Shown here in pieces: positions 52,149 to 61,265 of a stretch of 64,000 nt of DNA. Every line of letters starts with the position of its first letter. Within the stretch, counting starts at the first letter, position 1. Under the pieces are notes generated by a model. That model was not told where the DNA came from, did not search any database, and saw only the letters and a program-made list of their open reading frames with translations. Origin of the DNA: an uncultured Polaribacter sp. (GTDB taxonomy: Bacteria; Bacteroidota; Bacteroidia; Flavobacteriales; Flavobacteriaceae). A program made the position numbers and the translations under genes. Where the stretch lies: contig NZ_CANNFF010000005.1 in the NCBI RefSeq assembly GCF_947503855.1, positions 62,001-126,000 on the forward strand, in the 5' to 3' direction.

Positions 52149-53843
52149 ATGCAATTATCAGAACAAGAAGTTGTACGTAGAGAGAAACTTACCAAATTAA
52201 GAGCTTTAGGTATTAATCCTTATCCAGCAGATTTATTTCCATTAAATTCTGATTCTAAAGAAATTAAACAGAATTTTACAGAAGGAAAAGAAGTGGTTAT
52301 TGCAGGCAGATTAATGGCTATTAACATACAAGGTAAAGCTTCTTTTGCTCAGTTACAAGATGGTGAAGGTAGAATACAATTGTATTTTAATCGTGATGAA
52401 ATTTGTGCTGGCGAAGACAAATCGTTATACAATGATGTTTTTAAAAAACTATTAGATTTAGGAGATTTTATAGGTGTTACTGGTACCCTTTTTAACACAA
52501 AGGTGGGCGAAAAAACAGTAATGGTAAAAGAGTTTAAATTACTTTCTAAATCTTTAAAACCTTTACCAATTCCTAAAGTAAAAGATGGTAAAACTTACGA
52601 TGCTTTTACAGATCCAGAAATGCGTTACAGACAGCGTTATGCAGACTTAGTTGTAAATCCGCATGTAAAAGAAGTGTTTGTAAAAAGAACAAAATTATTT
52701 AATGCCATGCGTTCGTTTTTTAATGATGCTGGCTATTTTGAAGTAGAAACTCCTGTTTTACAACCTATTCCTGGTGGTGCAGCTGCAAGACCTTTTATTA
52801 CACATCACAATTCTTTAGACATTCCTTTGTATATGAGAATTGCTAACGAATTGTATTTAAAACGTTTAATTGTTGGTGGTTTTGATGGTGTTTATGAATT
52901 CTCGAAAAACTTTAGAAATGAAGGAATGGACAGAACACACAATCCTGAATTTACAGCCATGGAAATCTATGTTTCTTACAAAGATTATAATTGGATGATG
53001 GATTTCTGTGAAAAACTACTAGAACACTGTGCTATTGCTGTAAACGGAACTTCTGAAGCTACTTTTGGAGAGCATAAAATAGATTTTAAAGCGCCTTATA
53101 AAAGAATTACCATGCGTGATGCTATTTTAGAATTTACAGGTTTTGATATTTACAACAAAACTGAAGAAGAAATTAGAGCAGCAGCCAAAAAAATGAATAT
53201 TGAGGTTGATGAAACTATGGGGAAAGGAAAATTGATTGATGAAATTTTTGGAGAAAAGTGTGAAGGAAATTACATTCAGCCAACATTCATTACAGATTAT
53301 CCTAAGGAAATGAGTCCTTTATGTAAAGAACACAGAACCAACTCTGAATTAACAGAGCGTTTTGAGTTGATGGTTTGTGGTAAAGAAATTGCGAATGCGT
53401 ATTCTGAATTGAACGATCCAATTGATCAACGTGAGCGTTTTGAACATCAATTAAAATTAGCCGCCAAAGGTGATGATGAAGCTACCGAATTTATAGATCA
53501 AGATTTTTTAAGAGCTTTAGAATATGGTATGCCACCAACCTCTGGAATGGGCATTGGAATGGACAGATTAATTATGTTTTTAACCAACAATCAATCTATA
53601 CAAGAAGTTTTATTTTTCCCTCAAATGAGACCAGAAAAGAAAGCGCCTACTGTAGAATTGAATGATGAAGAAAAAGCTGTTTTAGCCATAATTACCAAAG
53701 CTGAAAAAATAGAGCTAGTTGATTTAAAAACACAATCTGGCTTATCTAATAAAAAATGGGATAAAACCATTAAGGGCTTAACTAAAAAAGATGTTGCCAA
53801 AGTTACTAAAACTGATGAAGGTTTGTTTGTAGAAATTGTATAA
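52149..53843 (+). CDS. lysS: Lysyl-tRNA synthetase (class II)
   Basis: A 564-aa enzyme charging tRNA-Lys. The N-terminal OB-fold has VVIAGRLMAINIQGKASFAQ. Motif 1 is VETPVLQPIPGGAAARPF, motif 2 FRNEGMDRTHNPEFTAMEIY and motif 3 GMPPTSGMGIGMDRLIMFLT. The C-terminal ~65 residues (EKAVLAIITKAEKIELVDLK, GLSNKKWDKTIKGLTKKDVA) are an extra appended helical domain typical of Bacteroidota LysRS. The start at 52149 (MQLSEQEVVRREKL) fits the family; an upstream TTG lies in the promoter. Confidence 0.95.
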   Translation: MQLSEQEVVRREKLTKLRALGINPYPADLFPLNSDSKEIKQNFTEGKEVVIAGRLMAINIQGKASFAQLQDGEGRIQLYFNRDEICAGEDKSLYNDVFKKLLDLGDFIGVTGTLFNTKVGEKTVMVKEFKLLSKSLKPLPIPKVKDGKTYDAFTDPEMRYRQRYADLVVNPHVKEVFVKRTKLFNAMRSFFNDAGYFEVETPVLQPIPGGAAARPFITHHNSLDIPLYMRIANELYLKRLIVGGFDGVYEFSKNFRNEGMDRTHNPEFTAMEIYVSYKDYNWMMDFCEKLLEHCAIAVNGTSEATFGEHKIDFKAPYKRITMRDAILEFTGFDIYNKTEEEIRAAAKKMNIEVDETMGKGKLIDEIFGEKCEGNYIQPTFITDYPKEMSPLCKEHRTNSELTERFELMVCGKEIANAYSELNDPIDQRERFEHQLKLAAKGDDEATEFIDQDFLRALEYGMPPTSGMGIGMDRLIMFLTNNQSIQEVLFFPQMRPEKKAPTVELNDEEKAVLAIITKAEKIELVDLKTQSGLSNKKWDKTIKGLTKKDVAKVTKTDEGLFVEIV

Positions 53844-53883
53844 CAACTTACAATTCTGAACTTTTTCAGAATCTTATAAAAAC

Positions 53884-53918
53884 AAAAAAGGAATTACAGC
53901 AATGTAGTTCCTTTTTTA
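53884..53918 (+). terminator. lysS terminator
   Basis: AAAAAAGGAATTAC, loop AGCAAT, GTAGTTCCTTTTTT: a 14-bp stem with one G-U and a T-run. A second small hairpin (ATTCTGAA/TTCAGAAT) precedes it at 53852-53871. Confidence 0.88.
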
Positions 53919-53934
53919 TTCCGTTAATTTCTAA

Positions 53935-53942
53935 TAATTTTG
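53935..53942 (+). promoter_or_regulatory. glsA -7 box
   Basis: TAATTTTG is an exact TAnnTTTG match 18 bp before the glsA ATG at 53961. Its TTG is a false in-frame start. Confidence 0.6.
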
Positions 53943-53960
53943 ACAAAACTAGAATCGTCA

Positions 53961-54880
53961 ATGAAAAACTATCAAAAGATAATTACCCAAATTTACAATA
54001 ACTTAAAAGATATTGATGATACTGGCAAAATAGCCAATTATATACCAGAACTTGCCAATGTTTCTGACTCTAATTTTGGTGTACATATTACCACAATTGA
54101 TAGTAATTATTTTGGCATTGGAGATTCTGATAAAAAATTTTCTATTCAGAGTATCTCTAAAATACTAACCTTAACCTTAGCTTATCAATTAGAAGGTGAA
54201 AAACTATGGAAAAGAGTAGATGTAGAACCTTCTGGAAATCCATTTAATTCTTTATTGCAATTAGAATCAGATTTAGGGATTCCGAGAAATCCGTTTATAA
54301 ATGCTGGTGCCATTGTGGTTTGCGATATTTTAATTAGTCACTTAAAAAATTCGAAGGAAGATTTTTTAAATTTCTGCAAAGATCTTTGTAAAAATCCAAA
54401 TTTAAAGTATTCAGAAAAAGTAGCACAATCTGAAAAAAGCAGTGGTTTTAGAAACATTGCTTTGTGTAATTTTATGAAATCTTTTGGAAATATTAAAAAT
54501 GATATTGATGTTGTTTTAGATTTCTACTTTTATACTTGTGCTTTAGAAATGACTTGTAAAGAAGTTTCTGAAATTTTTCTTTTTCTTGCAGATGATAATT
54601 TTATCACCCAAAAAGGAAAAAGAGTTTTAACGATGAGTCAAGCCAAAAGAATAAATGCTATTTTGTTATAACCTGTGGTTTTTATGACGAATCTGGCGAA
54701 TTTGCATTTAGAGTAGGTTTACCAGGAAAGTCTGGAGTTGGTGGAGGCATTGTTGCCATTCATCCAGATGAATTTTGTATTACAGTTTGGAGTCCAAAAT
54801 TGAATAAAAAAGGAAATTCGTACAAAGGGATGTTGTTTTTAGAGCAATTTACATCTGAAACTGAATCGTCTATTTTTTAA
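53961..54880 (+). pseudogene. glsA: Glutaminase, broken by a frameshift
   Basis: The 5' frame (53961-54671) encodes a serine-dependent beta-lactamase-fold glutaminase: catalytic SISK in KFSIQSISKILTL, EPSGNPFNSL, PRNPFINAGAI, GNIALCNFM-like and LTMSQAKRINAIL. It stops at 54669-54671. In another frame TCGFYDESGEFAFRVGLPGK, SGVGGGIVAIHPDEFC and SYKGMLFLEQFTSETESSIF finish the enzyme at 54880. Removing the extra TA in 'ttgttataacc' restores AILLTCG exactly as in the family, and the joined length (~306 aa) is canonical. So a TA duplication inactivates the gene, unless it is a sequencing error. Glutaminase would hydrolyse glutamine to glutamate. It follows lysS and has its own promoter. Confidence 0.85.
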
Positions 54881-55118
54881 AATTATTTCAGAATTAGCAA
54901 AAGAATATGATACAAAAAGAAAAATTGAATTACTAAAATGGAAAATATTTAAAATTTTCAAATAAAGTACTACAATAAACACAGTTCAAAATTAATTGCT
55001 TGCTTTTCAGCCTATTTATGCAAATCCTAGTAGATTTTCTTTGTTAGTAATTATTTATTAGCTTTATTGCTAAATAAACGCAACTAAATCTTATATGAAC
55101 TGTTAGCTAAAATGTAAA

Positions 55119-55817
55119 ATGACAAAAACTAAAAGAAAAAAATACATAAAATTTGTTAGTAGTAATTGGGTTATAACACTTACCTCTACTATGATTGGCG
55201 TAATTCTCGGCTTATACCTAAATGGCTATTATGAAAATAAATCATTGGCAGAAGATAAGAAAAAAGCCATAACTCAAGTTTTTACTGAAATATCAGAAAA
55301 CAAAAAATCATTAAAGAATTACCACGATTTAATCATTAAAAATTATAATCAAATAAATTATATTTTCTCAAAACTGAATAACGATTTTGAAATCATAGTA
55401 CATAAGGACTCTACAAATCTGTTTATTAGTAAAACAAAAGCACTTTTTACATTTGCTAAATCAGAAAAAATCAACTCTAACTTTGTTAAAATAAGAGGAG
55501 ATTTAAATTTCAATGTAGATTCTCCATTGATGATTTCAAGTTTATCTCAGATTACTTGGCAAGCTTACAAACAGACAAATTTTTTAGCGATAACAAATTT
55601 TAAGTGCTTAAAGCATATTGAAATAATTTACGAATTACAAAAAGAAGTAAACGAATTAAATAAGCTATGGGTAAAAAAAGTTTTAAATGGCGAATTTACT
55701 CAAGACATTATAATTAGAAACAAGTTTATGTCAGATTGGAGAAGTTTACTCTTAAGACAATCTGTATTACTAAAAGCATATAAAATGAATGATGATATTC
55801 TTAAAAACTGTAACTAA
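55119..55817 (+). CDS. Membrane-anchored protein of unknown function
   Basis: A 232-aa protein with a single membrane segment near residues 16-35 (VITLTSTMIGVILGLYLNGY) and an otherwise polar, helical, Lys/Asn-rich body (AEDKKKAITQVFTEISENKK). No family is recognised. The architecture of a short cytosolic N-terminus, one helix and a coiled body is reminiscent of small Bacteroidota membrane proteins of unknown role. It overlaps the convergent rsmG by 4 bp. The 238 bp between glsA and this gene include a short ORF-like relic (ISELAKEYDTKRKIELLKWK) ending at 54966. Confidence 0.6.
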   Translation: MTKTKRKKYIKFVSSNWVITLTSTMIGVILGLYLNGYYENKSLAEDKKKAITQVFTEISENKKSLKNYHDLIIKNYNQINYIFSKLNNDFEIIVHKDSTNLFISKTKALFTFAKSEKINSNFVKIRGDLNFNVDSPLMISSLSQITWQAYKQTNFLAITNFKCLKHIEIIYELQKEVNELNKLWVKKVLNGEFTQDIIIRNKFMSDWRSLLLRQSVLLKAYKMNDDILKNCN

Positions 55818-56443
55818 CCCTTATACTTCATCCCTAAATGCACTACTTTTTTGGTTTCAAAAAAGTCTTCTTCAAAAAAATCTGGTAAATTGTAAATAGT
55901 TGCAGAAGTATATAATTTTAATTCTTCTGATAAATCGCCACCTTTTAAATATAAAATTCCGTTTTTTAAATCGTGATTTTGTTTTTTAGCAATTTTGCCT
56001 TTGTTCCAACGTACAAAAGTTTCCATCTGTGCTACTGCTCTACTTACAATAAAGTCATACGTATCTTTTACTTCCTCTACTCTACCATGTGTGGTTTTTA
56101 CGTTTTCTAAACTCAAACCAGCCACTACTTCATTTACAACCTTTATTTTTTTACCAATAGAATCTACCAAATGAAACTGTGTTTCTGGAAACAATATTGC
56201 TAACGGAATTCCAGGAAAACCACCACCTGTACCTACATCCATTACTTTAGCACCTGGCATAAATTGTATAACTTTAGCAATTCCCAAAGAATGTAAAACA
56301 TGGCGTAAATACAATTCATCTATATCTTTTCTAGAAACTACATTGATTTTTATGTTCCAATCTTGATACAGTTCTTGCAGTTTAGAAAATTGCAGAATTT
56401 GCGTTTCTGTTAAATTTTTAAAATATTTTTGAATAATATCCAT
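55814..56443 (-). CDS. rsmG: 16S rRNA (guanine527-N7)-methyltransferase
   Basis: A 209-aa SAM-dependent methyltransferase that modifies G527 of 16S rRNA. INVVSRKDIDELYLRHVLHS is the N-terminal recognition segment and VMDVGTGGGFPGIPLAILFP the SAM-binding loop; VDSIGKKIKVVNEVV and FIVSRAVAQMETFVRW follow. All family residues are present. It has its own -7 box at 56465-56472 and overlaps the end of the convergent 232-aa gene. Confidence 0.93.
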   Translation of the reverse strand: MDIIQKYFKNLTETQILQFSKLQELYQDWNIKINVVSRKDIDELYLRHVLHSLGIAKVIQFMPGAKVMDVGTGGGFPGIPLAILFPETQFHLVDSIGKKIKVVNEVVAGLSLENVKTTHGRVEEVKDTYDFIVSRAVAQMETFVRWNKGKIAKKQNHDLKNGILYLKGGDLSEELKLYTSATIYNLPDFFEEDFFETKKVVHLGMKYKG

Positions 56444-56464
56444 GAATTACTATTTTTAGAATTG

Positions 56465-56472
56465 CAAAAATA
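56465..56472 (-). promoter_or_regulatory. rsmG -7 box
   Basis: On the minus strand TATTTTTG is an exact TAnnTTTG match, 21 bp before the rsmG ATG. Confidence 0.6.
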
Positions 56473-56539
56473 GTTATTTGTGAGCAAACAATTCTAAACA
56501 AAAACTGACGTTTATCATATATAGCAAAATTAAATAGGT

Positions 56540-56547
56540 TATTTTTG
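56540..56547 (+). promoter_or_regulatory. Desaturase -7 box
   Basis: TATTTTTG is an exact TAnnTTTG match 17 bp before the desaturase ATG at 56565. Confidence 0.6.
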
Positions 56548-56564
56548 CGTAATTAAATTTTTAC

Positions 56565-57656
56565 ATGAATACAATAAAATTCCCTCGAGTAGATAAAGCA
56601 AAATTCTTTAAAACTTTAAACAAGAGAGTAAACAATTACTTTAAAGACAATAATATAAAAAGAACAGGTAACTGGAGATTGTACACTAAAGCAATCATTA
56701 TGTTTTCGTTGTTTTTAGTCCCTTTTATTTTAGTTTTAACAGTTTCTATGCCACAATGGGCTATGATTTTACTAATGGCTTTAACAGGTGTTGGTATGGC
56801 AGGTGTTGGTATGAATGTAATGCATGATAGCAATCACGATTCTTTTTCCAGCAAAAATTGGGTAAATAAATTAATGGGTAGTAGCATTTACATCCTTGCA
56901 GGAAATGTGTATAACTGGAAAGTGCAACACAATGTATTACACCATACTTTTACCAATGTAGAAGGACAAGATGAAGATATTGATGCTGGTAGAATTATTC
57001 GTTTCTCTCAACACTCTAAATGGTTTCCAATTCATAAAATACAAAAATATTATTCTATTTTTTTATATGGTTTATTAACTATTAACTGGGCCATTACTAC
57101 AGATATTAAACAAATGCGCAGGTATTTAAAAAAGAAATTATCTTATGGTAAATTTCCAAATCCAACTACAGAATGGACCAAATTGGTCATTTCTAAAATT
57201 GCTTATTATGCACTTTGGATTGTTTTACCAATAGTAGTTTTAGACGTTGCTTGGTGGAAAGTATTAATTGGGTTTTTTGTAATGCATTATACTGCAGGTA
57301 TGATTTTAAGTTTGGTTTTTCAACTAGCACATATTGTACCAAAAACAGAAATGCCTTTACCTGATAAAGATGGAAATTTAGAACACACTTGGGCAGTCCA
57401 CCAATTATACACCACCTCTAACTTTGCACCTAGTAATTGGTTGGTAAACTTCTATACAGGTGGCTTAAATCATCAAGTTGAACATCATATTTTTCCGCAT
57501 ATTTCTCATGTACATTACAGTAAATTAGCTAAAATTGTAAAAGAAACTGCAAAAGAGTTTAACTTGCCATATAATGAGTATGAAACTACAAGAAAAGCCA
57601 TTATAGAACATTTTAGGCACTTAGGCATTTTAGGACAAAACCCAGAAATAGCATAA
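56565..57656 (+). CDS. Membrane fatty-acid (acyl-lipid or acyl-CoA) desaturase
   Basis: A 363-aa integral membrane di-iron enzyme. The three His boxes are HDSNHDS (near 88), HNVLHHT (near 124) and HQVEHHIFPHISHVHY (near 305). Hydrophobic pairs at ~46-82, ~160-175 and ~210-255 span the membrane. The QVEHH box marks the front-end desaturase (delta-6-like) branch, but the N-terminal cytochrome b5 domain is absent. It would insert a double bond using O2 and electrons from a ferredoxin or separate carrier, probably to adjust membrane fluidity in a cold or marine setting (inference). The aspartate aminotransferase follows 25 bp downstream. Confidence 0.9.
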   Translation: MNTIKFPRVDKAKFFKTLNKRVNNYFKDNNIKRTGNWRLYTKAIIMFSLFLVPFILVLTVSMPQWAMILLMALTGVGMAGVGMNVMHDSNHDSFSSKNWVNKLMGSSIYILAGNVYNWKVQHNVLHHTFTNVEGQDEDIDAGRIIRFSQHSKWFPIHKIQKYYSIFLYGLLTINWAITTDIKQMRRYLKKKLSYGKFPNPTTEWTKLVISKIAYYALWIVLPIVVLDVAWWKVLIGFFVMHYTAGMILSLVFQLAHIVPKTEMPLPDKDGNLEHTWAVHQLYTTSNFAPSNWLVNFYTGGLNHQVEHHIFPHISHVHYSKLAKIVKETAKEFNLPYNEYETTRKAIIEHFRHLGILGQNPEIA

Positions 57657-57681
57657 AAACAAACACAACTAACAGTAAAAA

Positions 57682-58869
57682 ATGACACATCCATTATCGG
57701 ACAGAATTAACAGTTTACCAGCATCTGCTACTTTAGCAATGGCTGCGAAAGCAAGAGAGTTAAGAGCAGAAGGCAAAGACATTATTGGTTTAAGTTTGGG
57801 AGAACCAGATTTTAATACACCAGATTTTATAAAACAAGCCGCTATAGATGCTGTAAACGAAAATTACAATTCGTACACACCAGTAGATGGTTATGTAGAA
57901 TTAAAAGAGGCTATCTGCACAAAATTTAAAAGAGACAACAACTTGGAGTATAAACCAAGTCAAATTGTAGTTTCTACAGGTGCAAAACAATCTATTGCAA
58001 ATGTAATGCAGGTTTTATTAAACCCTGGAGACGAAGTTTTATTACCTTGTCCTTATTGGGTAAGTTACTCTGCAATTGCAACTTTATGCGAAGCAAAATC
58101 AGTTGAAATTCCATCAACCATAGAAAATAACTTTAAAATTACGCCAGCACAATTAGAAGCGGCTATCACACCAAAAACAAAGTTAATTTTATTTAACTCG
58201 CCTAACAATCCAAGTGGAATTATTTATACTCAAAAAGAGTATGAAGCATTGGCAAAAGTGTTAGAAAAATATCCTCAGATTTATGTAATGTCTGATGAAA
58301 TTTACGAACACATTAACTATGGTACAAAACCTTTTAGCCTAGCAGCTATAGACAGTTTGTATGATAGAACAATTACTGTAAATGGTTTGGCAAAAGCCTT
58401 TGCTATGACAGGTTGGAGAATTGGTTATATTGGGGCACCAGAATGGATTGCAAAAGCATGTACTAAAATGCAAGGGCAAATTACCTCTGGAACCAATTGT
58501 ATTGCTCAGAGAGCAGCTATTACAGCAGTTTTAGCACCTATTTCTAAAATACAATATATGGTAGATGAGTTTAAAGCCAGAAGAAGTATTGTAATAGATT
58601 TATTAAAAGAAATTGACGGTTTTAAAGTAAATGTACCAGATGGCGCTTTTTATGTTTTTCCAGATATTTCTGCGTTTTTTGGTAAAACCATACAAGGTGT
58701 AACCATTAATAACGCTAGTGATTTTGCCTTATTTATTTTAGAAAAAGCAAATGTTGCTACAGTTACTGGAGATGCTTTTGGAGCCCCAAACTGTATTCGC
58801 ATTTCGTATGCAGCCTCTGAGTTACAAATTAGAGAGGCTATTAAAAGAATTAAAGAAGCGTTAAGTTAA
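57682..58869 (+). CDS. aspC: Aspartate aminotransferase (class I/II PLP enzyme)
   Basis: A 395-aa aminotransferase of the AspAT-Ib type. SLGEPDFNTPDFIKQAA and YTPVDGYVELKEAI are the N-terminal pattern, VSTGAKQSIANVMQVLLNPG the PLP phosphate loop, ILFNSPNNPSGIIYT and VMSDEIYEHINY the Asp/Tyr PLP contacts, and the Schiff-base Lys lies in NGLAKAFAMTGWRIGYIG (near 235). APNCIRISYAAS holds the substrate-binding Arg. It interconverts aspartate/oxaloacetate and glutamate/2-oxoglutarate, and so makes the aspartate used by the AspRS-GatB fusion. It may be cotranscribed with the desaturase. Confidence 0.9.
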   Translation: MTHPLSDRINSLPASATLAMAAKARELRAEGKDIIGLSLGEPDFNTPDFIKQAAIDAVNENYNSYTPVDGYVELKEAICTKFKRDNNLEYKPSQIVVSTGAKQSIANVMQVLLNPGDEVLLPCPYWVSYSAIATLCEAKSVEIPSTIENNFKITPAQLEAAITPKTKLILFNSPNNPSGIIYTQKEYEALAKVLEKYPQIYVMSDEIYEHINYGTKPFSLAAIDSLYDRTITVNGLAKAFAMTGWRIGYIGAPEWIAKACTKMQGQITSGTNCIAQRAAITAVLAPISKIQYMVDEFKARRSIVIDLLKEIDGFKVNVPDGAFYVFPDISAFFGKTIQGVTINNASDFALFILEKANVATVTGDAFGAPNCIRISYAASELQIREAIKRIKEALS

Positions 58870-58952
58870 TAACTTACAGTAATAAAAGTCAAATTGAGTT
58901 TGTTTATGTTTTAAAAGCAATCAAGAAGCACAAAAAGACAAATAAAAACAAT

Positions 58953-58984
58953 AAATCCATCTATTTTTTAGATGGATTTTTTTT
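58953..58984 (+). terminator. aspC terminator
   Basis: AAATCCATCTA, loop TTTTT, TAGATGGATTT followed by a T-run, about 85 bp after the aspC stop. Confidence 0.88.
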
Positions 58985-59190
58985 AGAAGACACTTAATTT
59001 TCTTCTTAGAACGTGCCTTTTCTGGTAAGACTTTATACAAGCTTATTTAAAAACTTTTGGTTTTATTAAAATGTTTTCAGATTTAAGATTTTTAGCTATT
59101 TCTATGTGCTTTAAAAAGAAATCATTACTAAAGAAATTTCAAAAAAAAAGGAAACTCTTTACACTTTTAAGTTTTAAGTTTTAAGAAAAT

Positions 59191-59227
59191 ACAAAAAACC
59201 ACATCTATTACAGATGTGGTTTTTTGT
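59191..59227 (-). terminator. ftsZ terminator (bidirectional)
   Basis: ACAAAAAACCACATCT, loop ATTAC, AGATGTGGTTTTTTGT: a perfect 16-bp stem with A-run and T-run on the two sides. It is placed 22 bp after the ftsZ stop and ends the division cluster. Confidence 0.9.
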
Positions 59228-59249
59228 GGTTAGAAAGTAAAAGGAGTTG

Positions 59250-61163
59250 CTAATCTACATTATCATGTAAGAAAGAATTGTTAGATTTAAAACCTAAATC
59301 GTTATCATCTTTTTTAATTGCAGTTTTAGATTTGCTGATTGACGTATCTACATTTAAATCTAAACCTTGTCTTTTATATGCAGGTTGTTTTTCAATCTCA
59401 TCTACATTTTTACTCATTTGATCGTTAAACTTGTAGTTAAACCCTTTCATTTTTCTGCGTCTTTCTGCAGCTCTTTCTTGCAATTCAGAAATGGTTAAGT
59501 CTAGTGGAGAAACTTCTTCACTTGAAGTTTCAATAGCATTTACATCTTCTACAGGTTTTGCAGTTTTTAGTTCAAATTTTATTTCTTCTTCCTCTACAGC
59601 TTCCTTTTTTTCGGTAATATGAGAACTTTTACCAATAGTTGGTTGTGCATCAAAATCTTTTAATACATACCTAGTTTCTGTAGACGATTTTATTTCTTTT
59701 TCCTCTATAACTTCAATACTATTTTTGTTAACAGCTTTTTCTTCTTCTAAAGAGAATTTAATTTCTTCTTGTTTTTTCTCCTCGTTAAAAGAATTTAAAG
59801 GCAAATCAAACAACAAATCTGTTTGTAGTTCTTTTGTTTGCTCATCTTCTTCTTCGTCTACAACTGGTGTAGTATCTGTAATAATAAAATCGTCTTCAGA
59901 AACAGTTTCTGTAGAAATCTCATCAAAAGTAACTGGCATTTCTGCAATCGACTCGGTTGTTGGAGTCAAATCTATTTTTGGAGAAGACGGTTTTTCCTCT
60001 TCATCTATAGAATTAAAATCTTCTAAAGTATGTACTATTTTCTCTTCTACTTTGTTAGCTCTTGGCTGATTTACAACTGGTGCTTTAGAGATTGTTTTTT
60101 CGTCGAAATTATAGGTTGCTTTTTGTTCATCCTCTAAAGTATGTACAACTTTTTTTACCTCTGTATTGGTTATAGAACTTTGTTGATCTGGAGCAAAACC
60201 AGTAGCAACAATCGTTACCGAAATTGCATCACCTAATTGTTCATCCTCTCCAATACCCATAATAATGTTGGCATCGTAACCAGCTTCATCTTGTATAAAA
60301 TCATTAATTTCTCCAATTTCATCTAAAGTTACTTCATTAGAACCAGAAACAATTAATAACAATACGTTTTTAGCTCCTGTAATTTTATTATCATTCAATA
60401 AAGGGGAATCTAAAGCTTTTATAATCGCATTTTTTGCTCTGTCTTTACCTTCCTCTTTTGCAGACCCCATAATTGCAGTACCGCTGTTAGATAGTACTGT
60501 TTTAGCATCATGTAAATCTATATTTTGTTTATAGTGATGTGTTATTACTTCTGCTATACCTTTAGAGGCTGTAGATAAAACTTCATCTGCTTTAGAGAAA
60601 CCAGCTTTAAAACCTAGGTTTCCATAAACCTCTCTTAATTTGTTGTTATTAATTACAATTAAAGAATCTACATTTTGGCGCAGTTGATCAATTCCTAATT
60701 GTGCTTGTTTAGAGCGCATTCTTCCTTCAAACTGAAAAGGCATGGTTACAATACCTACAGTTAGAATATCCATATCTTTTGCAATTTTTGCAATTATTGG
60801 TGCTGCTCCTGTTCCTGTTCCACCTCCCATACCAGCAGTAATAAATACCATTTTTGTTTGGGTATTTAGCATTTGCTGAATTTCTTGCATACTCTCTTTA
60901 GCTGCTTGTGCACCAATTTCTGGATTTGCACCAGCACCTAAACCAGAGGTTAAGTTGGCTCCTAATTGTATTTTATTGGGAATAGGACTGTTTTCTAATG
61001 CTTGTGCATCTGTATTACAAATTACAAAATCTACACCTTTTATATGTTGTGTAAACATGTGATTTACAGCGTTACTACCTCCACCACCAACACCAATAAC
61101 TTTTATGGTATTAGATTGTGTTTTTGGCATGTCAAATGAAATGTTATCAAATTCTGCGCTCAT
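59250..61163 (-). CDS. ftsZ: Cell-division GTPase FtsZ
   Basis: A 637-aa tubulin homologue that polymerises into the Z-ring. [15 protein letters not shown] is the first nucleotide loop, [19 protein letters not shown] the tubulin signature, [15 protein letters not shown] and [18 protein letters not shown] follow. The core ends near residue 320. The C-terminal ~315 residues form a long acidic, low-complexity spacer (rich in Glu, Lys and Ser) ending in NSFLHDNVD, much longer than in E. coli, as is usual in Bacteroidota. A region near 575-590 ([20 protein letters not shown]) is a conserved internal motif of the spacer. Cotranscribed with ftsA upstream. Confidence 0.96.
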   Translation of the reverse strand: MSAEFDNISFDMPKTQSNTIKVIGVGGGGSNAVNHMFTQHIKGVDFVICNTDAQALENSPIPNKIQLGANLTSGLGAGANPEIGAQAAKESMQEIQQMLNTQTKMVFITAGMGGGTGTGAAPIIAKIAKDMDILTVGIVTMPFQFEGRMRSKQAQLGIDQLRQNVDSLIVINNNKLREVYGNLGFKAGFSKADEVLSTASKGIAEVITHHYKQNIDLHDAKTVLSNSGTAIMGSAKEEGKDRAKNAIIKALDSPLLNDNKITGAKNVLLLIVSGSNEVTLDEIGEINDFIQDEAGYDANIIMGIGEDEQLGDAISVTIVATGFAPDQQSSITNTEVKKVVHTLEDEQKATYNFDEKTISKAPVVNQPRANKVEEKIVHTLEDFNSIDEEEKPSSPKIDLTPTTESIAEMPVTFDEISTETVSEDDFIITDTTPVVDEEEDEQTKELQTDLLFDLPLNSFNEEKKQEEIKFSLEEEKAVNKNSIEVIEEKEIKSSTETRYVLKDFDAQPTIGKSSHITEKKEAVEEEEIKFELKTAKPVEDVNAIETSSEEVSPLDLTISELQERAAERRRKMKGFNYKFNDQMSKNVDEIEKQPAYKRQGLDLNVDTSISKSKTAIKKDDNDLGFKSNNSFLHDNVD

Positions 61164-61265
61164 AATAACTTTCTTATTTTTTTATTCTATTTTATTATTT
61201 TTAATTTACTTAAAAATTAAGTAAGCAAACTTTATTCTTTTCGGTTTTTAACAGCAGTTAATTTC

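Larger units (their letters stand above)
58870..59249. other. Gene-free gap between aspC and ftsZ
   Basis: The 380-bp gap between convergent genes holds two terminators (58953-58984 and 59191-59227). Between them is AT-rich sequence with no ORF or repeat that I can support. Confidence 0.6.

Noticed and set aside
55000..55118. Integron-like attC site before the 232-aa gene (AACTGTTAGC)
   Set aside because: No matching RYYYAAC / GTTRRRY core pair or palindromic arms could be found.
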